NCBI GenBank assembly: GCA_022478985.1
Contig: JAKSZP010007892.1
Coordinates: 62,001-126,000 of the forward strand
Direction: 5' to 3'
DNA from: Massospora cicadina
Taxonomy: Eukaryota; Entomophthoromycota; Entomophthoromycetes; Entomophthorales; Entomophthoraceae
DNA length: 64,000 nt
Shown: positions 59,398 through 64,000 of the stretch, piece after piece
Position numbering within the stretch: position 1 is the first letter of the stretch
Layout: every line of letters starts with the position of its first letter
Notes under the pieces: generated by a model
Databases searched by the model: none
Seen by the model: only the letters and a program-made list of their open reading frames with translations
What the model was told of the DNA's origin: nothing
Position numbers and translations under genes: made by a program

Positions 59398-59415
59398 CCC
59401 CTGTAGTGAGCACCA
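59398..59415 (-). other. Element H primer-binding site
   Basis: The minus strand reads TGGTGCTCACTACAGGGG, three bases after the 5' LTR edge. The complement ends ...GAGCACCA like a mature tRNA 3' end. It is used here as the reference for the sites in B, C-D, F and G. Confidence 0.8.
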
Positions 59416-59418
59416 ATT

Positions 59419-60256
59419 TGTGGGATCTGCTATTGGAGGCCACAAATAATTTCTCAGAGCGAGAAACTTACTTTTTAATAAAAGTATAAAATAATATTTT
59501 ATTATAGTTTTTATATTTTTTATTATTTTTAGCAGGCAAAACCAGGGAAGGTCCCTTTGTCAATACTAGCTTTTCCTATTTAAACTAGTTCAAATTTTGA
59601 GACCATCAATATTTGAGGCAAAAAGAATACAAAGCTCAGCTGTCTAAATTAGGGAATATAGGTTTTTGGCCTATCAAATCAGAGATAAAAAATTTTGAGG
59701 CAAAACTGACCTGTGCAGTAACAATTGGATGAATTGTATCCAATCACCAGCAAGTAAAATCTTTTCACCTTGGTGGTGGTCAGACTTGACTGGTAATGAT
59801 TGGGTAACTTGGCAATGGTCAGACTCAGATGGTAATGATTGGCTAATTATTATCCTATCATCTTCAAGTAAAATCTTTGCACCTCAGCGGTGGTTAGACT
59901 CAGATGGTAATGATTGGTTAACTTGCACCCAATCATTGATGGGTAAGATCTTCTCACCTTGCGGAGGTTCAGATCTGTGCAATATTGAACTCCTCAAATT
60001 TGACTGAGAAGTCAGAGTAATCCTATTGTTAGTATTTATTTTTTAAGCCAATTTTTGTGATAAATCATATTTTTCCGGTGGTTAGTTTTCCACCGAGAAT
60101 TTGCTAAGGTCTTTTCCCCATGGGTACTCATATCATTGAAATCCCCATTATTTTTTGATGATCAGGCAGGGAGAAGGGCCAATTGTAATAGCAAATTCAA
60201 GAGCACTATTACATCCAACATTATTTTTCTTAAGTCAAGAAAGAGAATGTCTGACA
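59419..60256 (-). repeat. Element H 5' LTR
   Basis: 838 bp, nearly the same as 56337-57170. 75-bp units at 59716-59790, 59830-59904 and 59905-59979 with a 39-bp truncated unit (59791-59829). TAGAG follows at 60257-60261. Confidence 0.9.
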
Positions 60257-60261
60257 TAGAG

Positions 60262-61050
60262 AAACCCCCCAGCTACATCACCAGAATGGCAAAAATATTC
60301 AGGTAAGTATGCCCATTTAACCACACTTTTTCAAAAATTTACTTTATTATGAATCTGCTATCCCCTGTTTATTTAATTTTTATAGCGTAATATCTTTCAA
60401 TTTAGGCTTTAGATTTGATTTTCTGACTCCTGATATTGGCTCCCTTTTTTCATTTCCCTGATATTCTTTTACATGTTTTAATTTTCTGCATCAATTAAGC
60501 ACTGGAGCTCCAAAGATGGAGCATACCTCTATCTAGAAGAATTAAAGATGTTTTAAAGAGCTAAAACAGGAAAACAGCCAATTATGGAATGCCACATCAT
60601 TTATTTCACCCATAATTCTCACAATTATTCATGATTTAACACTTTAACACATGAAAACTCAAGAATAGCTTAAAACTGGAGAAGATACCATAGGTTGTGG
60701 CATTTGAAGAACAGCACAGCTACCCACCAATGCCCAATCCCCTTTATATAGCCCTGTGCTTTCACTTGTGAGGGTACTAGCCTATTTTGCTTTTCATTTA
60801 CTAGTTTTTTTAAATAAATCTTTTTCAGTTCAGATATTTTAGTTTTTCATTTTTGTAAGAGCATTTTCATGCATCATGTGCACATTGAAACCAACATGCA
60901 CCTGCTAAAGAGTTTAACCCCTCATTGGATAGAGGGTTGGGACCTTAATAATATTTGATTGGTGCCTCAGGCAGTACCACAGGAACTGTGCAGTGCTAGA
61001 CAATGGAAACTTGTACTCCCCTGGTCTTTACAGTTTCATGGAAATTCAAA
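60262..61050 (+). repeat. Repeat J copy 2, main part
   Basis: It matches 10665-11430: CCCAGCTACATCACCAGAATGG, TTTTAAAGAGCTAAA, AGGTTGTGGCATTT, TTTATATAGCCCTGTG (TATA, about 60755), CTTGTGAGGGTACTAG, AAATAAATC (polyadenylation-like, about 60813). LTR-like; no coding frame. Confidence 0.5.
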
Positions 61051-61611
61051 ATATATGACTGATTAACTTTATTTGAGCGCCACTCAAACTAGATTTACAA
61101 GAATTTCCAGATAAGTTAAATTTATACACCATCTAACTGATAAGTTTTTTAATACATAAATATTTTCTATCCAATAAAAAAGGAGTATCAAGTTGATAAG
61201 TAAAAATAAAGTATTTTACTTAAAATTATTGAACTAAATGATTTACTTTGTCTAGCATTTATTGTATGTGCTTTATAATAGTCCAGTGTCACTATTTACT
61301 AAATTTTAACCTTTTTTACAGCTTCGTTCAACCCTATCTGTCCATCTGTTTTCTAAAAAATTTCTCTTAAACTTTTAGGATTCTCTCAAAAAGGAAAACT
61401 TAATTAATTTCTTTAGTAGATTAAATCTGCAATTTTTATCAATATACAAAGCGTAAAATTTTATAAGAGTGTTATTGCAAAAAGATAAATGACAGTTTAA
61501 ATATTATATCAAAAGATAAAATTTTTATTTAATGTATTAGATAATATAATTTGAAATATAGGCCATCCTTACCAACTAAACTCAGGCTTGGCACTTTGCA
61601 GAGGTTTTTTT
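61051..61611. other. AT-rich intergenic sequence downstream of the secreted-protein gene
   Basis: No repeat match within the window and no coding frame. An AAAAATTTCTC...AGGATTC stretch and homopolymer runs are the only features. It would hold the 3' untranslated region and terminator of the gene at 61612-62169, but I cannot place them. Confidence 0.4.
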
Positions 61612-62169
61612 TTAGTATCCTCCTGTTTTTATCTGGCTATCTTGTATGATAAACTTACGAAATCCGATTTCTTTCACGCAAGTACTGTGTATATTAAGGA
61701 TAAACTCATTGGGAGCTTTGGCAGACTTGTTTTTAGGATCGAATGGAAGAATATTCAAGTAAAGGGACTCATTACGAGGGTAGTCAATGAAAAGGAAATC
61801 CAACCAATTTGCACGAAAAAAGGCCTCGTCTTCAGGATTTGTGTAATTGGGATAGTTACCATCGAAATAATCATTAACCCACTTATAATTGTGCTTATAG
61901 TCAGATTTGTTGTTTTTGTCCATCTCCAAGCGTCCAAGAATTGTGTATGGTATATCCTTTTCGTCAGGGTACAAGTAAGGAGGTCCACTTAAAACATTTC
62001 CAGATTGATCTGTGACCTTGGCGGATATTATATCGCACTCGAAGTGACCAATGTTAAACTTGTGAGGTTCAAGTGGCTTGATTGAAATCACCTGTGAATG
62101 TTCTTTGTTAAGGGCTTGAGAGTGTAATCCCAAAAGGTTAATCGCCGTTAAAAATAGAGGAAAGTACAT
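61612..62169 (-). CDS. Predicted small secreted protein, unknown family
   Basis: Intact 185-codon frame, the only long uninterrupted non-transposon frame here. Residues 1-19 (MYFPLFLTAINLLGLHSQA) form a hydrophobic signal peptide with likely cleavage after Ala19. The mature part has no membrane segment, four possible N-glycosylation sites (Asn87, Asn108, Asn133, Asn147) and just two cysteines, Cys45 and Cys164, near its two ends and able to form a disulfide. It is rich in Tyr, Asn and Asp, with strand-like stretches such as DIPYTILGRLEMD and FLFIDYPRNESLYLNIL, suggesting a beta-sandwich (inference). No family recognised. An extracellular role such as effector or surface protein is possible. 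A TATA box lies 35 bp upstream. Confidence 0.75.
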   Translation of the reverse strand: MYFPLFLTAINLLGLHSQALNKEHSQVISIKPLEPHKFNIGHFECDIISAKVTDQSGNVLSGPPYLYPDEKDIPYTILGRLEMDKNNKSDYKHNYKWVNDYFDGNYPNYTNPEDEAFFRANWLDFLFIDYPRNESLYLNILPFDPKNKSAKAPNEFILNIHSTCVKEIGFRKFIIQDSQIKTGGY

Positions 62170-62203
62170 TGCTGATTACTTACATGACCCAATACTACGC
62201 TAA

Positions 62204-62209
62204 TTTATA
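62204..62209 (-). promoter_or_regulatory. TATA box of the secreted-protein gene
   Basis: The minus strand reads CTATAAATTAG, with TATAAA at 62204-62209, ending 35 bp before the ATG (62167-62169). Position and strand fit a core promoter with a short leader. Confidence 0.5.
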
Positions 62210-62354
62210 GTCTCCAACTTAATTATCTCTTTCACTGTACAGTTTGATGTGAGACCCAGCCTTGAAGAGCATGAAATCTAGAGTGCAATATATTCTTGAG
62301 AATACATCTGTAATATTAAATAATAGCTTATATAGTTGGTGAATATCTAAACCA

Positions 62355-62397
62355 ATTGGCTATTAGAACTTGGTTATTGTTATTCTAATAAGCCAAT
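62355..62397. repeat. Imperfect inverted repeat upstream of the secreted-protein gene
   Basis: ATTGGCTATTAGAA (62355-62368) and TTCTAATAAGCCAAT (62383-62397) are inverted copies with one extra base. Each arm contains ATTGG/CCAAT. It could be a paired regulator site or a mobile-element remnant. Confidence 0.4.
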
Positions 62398-63108
62398 AGC
62401 TCATACAACTCTTATCATGCAGATTATGTAGCTTTGTTCTGAAAGTTGTTTAATGACATTATTACAATTACTGTTTACAGCTTGTGTCAATTTATAATTA
62501 ACTATTGAAAAATATATATATTCATTATAATCCTAACTCGGGTATATGTAATATCAACCTGATAAATATACTTATTCGGTGAGCAGCGTAAACATCAAGA
62601 TTTACATCAGGCTAAGGCTGTTTTATATCTAAGTAAAAAGTGCTAAATTTATCCTAAATTATGCATGCCAATCTGAGTGACACCGCAAAAACTCGAATGG
62701 AACCCGGACTTTTATTAACAAGTTGATAAGAATGATCAACTATGCAAAAGATCATAAATGGAGTAAAAGAGGTTCAACACGCAGTGCTCAATTCCGCATG
62801 CTGAATAACATTGTTTTAGCGAATAAGCAAACATCCCGCCATTGTAAACTAGCAGGTAGCCGCTCTTCGTCCGAATATATTAATTCAACGGCTAGATGTT
62901 TATAATTTATTTGAAAGCAGAATAATTAAAACATTATACTCATAGATACTTGTATCGTATTAACATAAATCGCATGGATTACATCATTTTACTTTTATTT
63001 AGCCGATTTGCCCAGCATTGCTTGGGGTTATAATTATCAGACGATGTTAATCGATTATATTGATTTTTATGTTGAAGGATGGCTATCAATAAGTTTAGGA
63101 AATAATTA
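62398..63108. other. AT-rich intergenic sequence
   Basis: The 60-codon open frame 62723-62902 has a basic composition but no recognisable domain. I see nothing else supported here. Confidence 0.3.
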
Positions 63109-63204
63109 AACCTATTGAATCAAGCAAAAACTACTAACCACTCAGTCAAACCTTTGAACCTATCGAATCAACCAAAAACCACCAACTACTTGGTCAAACA
63201 ATTG
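63109..63204. repeat. Two-unit 48-bp tandem repeat
   Basis: 63109-63156 and 63157-63204 are diverged copies, both AACCTAT(T/C)GAATCAA(G/C)CAAAAAC at the start and GTCAAAC at the end. Differences are substitutions only. Confidence 0.75.
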
Positions 63205-63339
63205 TATTCAAATTAACTACATACCACTAACCGCTGTAAAACAGTTTAGCGATTTACTGATATTTGGCGAATCTTTTATTTTTCCCATTCAAGAAATATT
63301 TATTTTTACCATGAATTGCACTGATAATCATATAATATT

Positions 63340-63485
63340 CTGGCTCTTAGAAACCTCTATAAATGGGTATAAAACCCCTGTTAGTTTCCCAATAAAGTGA
63401 CTGATTATAAAGTTCATACTTGATGCGTGGCGGCTCCCCTTCTGGGTTGTGCACCACTAGTACTAAAAAAATAGAGTTCATACTT
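63340..63485 (+). repeat. LTR-like 3' end with a nested micro-insertion
   Basis: GGGTATAAAACCCC (63365-63378) resembles a TATA region and AATAAA at 63391-63396 a polyadenylation signal, spaced as in short LTRs or a small RNA gene. No second copy is present in the window. An insertion at 63422-63474 follows. Confidence 0.35.
63422..63474 (+). mobile_element. 53-bp GC-rich micro-insertion with 11-bp direct repeat
   Basis: A GC-rich sequence ending GTGCACCACTAGTACT and a run of seven A lies between two copies of AGTTCATACTT (63411-63421, 63475-63485). The core GCACCACTAGT is shared with the insert at 25143-25160. A-rich end plus direct repeat fits a severely 5'-truncated retroposon. Confidence 0.5.
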
Positions 63486-63783
63486 TACAGTTTATTTTAT
63501 TCTAAATAATATAAATCTTTCCCATAATATTTATCATATTAAAACACCCAGGATAACAGACAACAACTGCCAGAATGACAATCAGTAGTACCAAGATAAT
63601 TCTGCCACTGTGCCAGTAACCTACCATAGAATACAGCAGAAACTGCTAACTCCATAACATATAGGTTATCCTGAAGGGGACTTACATGATATTATCTATC
63701 AGAAACAGGATGTGACTTTAATTATTACATTACTCTACACCTGGCAAATGCTGGAGAAGTTTGAAAAAAACCCTCATTGATGA

Positions 63784-63984
63784 ATGGTTGAAAGACTAAA
63801 ACTCATGGATGATGACTATAGATTGAGAGCTGAAAGTGACTCTGTAAATTGCCAAGCCTCTTCAGATAGCAGCAAGAAGATGGCTCAGTACCAACCTCCT
63901 ATTAACACATGGGGTAAATGGCAAGAACATACCACTGTCATGACTCATGACCTGATTGTTGGAGTAGATTGGAGAAACAGGTAA
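63784..63984 (+). CDS. Possible exon of a gene running off the window
   Basis: A 66-codon frame with protein-like composition and no low complexity (QYQPPINTWGKWQEHTTVMT, then DLIVGVDWRNR). It ends at CAG-GTAAAA (about 63977-63985), which resembles a 5' splice donor, so the frame may stop at an exon edge. An in-frame stop directly precedes the ATG. I do not recognise the family; it could also be another transposon fragment. Confidence 0.3.
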   Translation: MVERLKLMDDDYRLRAESDSVNCQASSDSSKKMAQYQPPINTWGKWQEHTTVMTHDLIVGVDWRNR

Positions 63985-64000
63985 AATATTAATAAGGACA

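Larger units (their letters stand above)
56337..60256 (-). mobile_element. Ty3/Gypsy element H: complete ends, internally deleted
   Basis: 3920 bp with a perfect target duplication TAGAG (56332-56336, 60257-60261) and LTRs of 834 and 838 bp that look only a few per cent different. The internal 2.25 kb encodes gag, protease and the last ~90 codons of integrase. RT, RNase H and most of integrase are missing, with the junction near 57440-57490. The primer-binding site and LTR edges are intact, so an autonomous relative could in principle have mobilised it. It is the youngest Gypsy copy in the window. Confidence 0.9.

Noticed and set aside
59729..60007. A 92-codon plus-strand frame with a repeated W-SDSDGNDWL motif (also 56717-57022)
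   Set aside because: It lies antisense inside the H LTR and is produced by the 75-bp tandem units (25 codons each); not a repeat protein.
1..64000. A new defence, biosynthetic or RNA-guided system
   Set aside because: No cluster of intact cellular genes exists; nearly all coding sequence is retrotransposon relics plus one secreted-protein gene.

Overview
The window is a eukaryotic transposon graveyard. Ty3/Gypsy LTR retrotransposons dominate, joined by two non-LTR (LINE) insertions, solo LTRs and unclassified repeats. I see no rRNA, tRNA, CRISPR array or bacterial operon. Moderate-to-low GC, heavy nonsense and frameshift decay, LINEs with separate ORF1/ORF2 and a small intron-less secreted-protein gene suggest a repeat-rich fungus. 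I cannot fix the lineage from sequence alone.

Left part (1-20.5 kb): an LTR fragment and an odd GC-rich block (289-1960), a decayed plus-strand Gypsy element A (about 2000-8107), an AT-rich stretch with relics, an inverted solo LTR K (11991-13055, near-match target duplication), and the structurally complete Gypsy element B (13543-19680, two LTRs, target duplication ATGGA). B sits in an unclassified repeat P; a paralogous copy of P at 55215 keeps the unoccupied site.

Centre (20.7-53.7 kb): a minus-strand Gypsy E (20690-24640) is followed by a multi-level nest. The minus-strand Gypsy F (24649 to about 53650) is split in its integrase region by the plus-strand Gypsy C-D (26557-47538). C-D is split in gag by the minus-strand Gypsy G (27974-41599, target duplication TGGAG). 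G is split in its 5' LTR by two LINE insertions (33696-35612 with a 17-bp duplication, 36088-41368 with a 13-bp duplication). The 5' LTR of F also holds a solo LTR K, which itself holds a solo LTR of family H. With the inserts removed, G, C-D and F come to about 6.4, 7.4 and 6.4 kb, normal Gypsy lengths.

Right part (53.7-64 kb): repeat P, then the minus-strand element H (56337-60256, target duplication TAGAG). H has very similar LTRs and long gag/protease frames but has lost reverse transcriptase, RNase H and most of integrase. After repeat J comes the only convincing cellular gene: an intact 185-codon minus-strand gene for a predicted small secreted protein (61612-62169), with a TATA box just upstream. 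The last 1.8 kb holds small repeats, a tiny GC-rich insertion flanked by a direct repeat, and a possible exon cut by the window edge.

B, C-D, F, G and H all carry variants of one primer-binding site (TGGTGCTCACTACAGGGG), so they seem to prime from the same host tRNA. Apart from H, every element shown here is coding-dead. No cellular pathway or gene cluster can be inferred.
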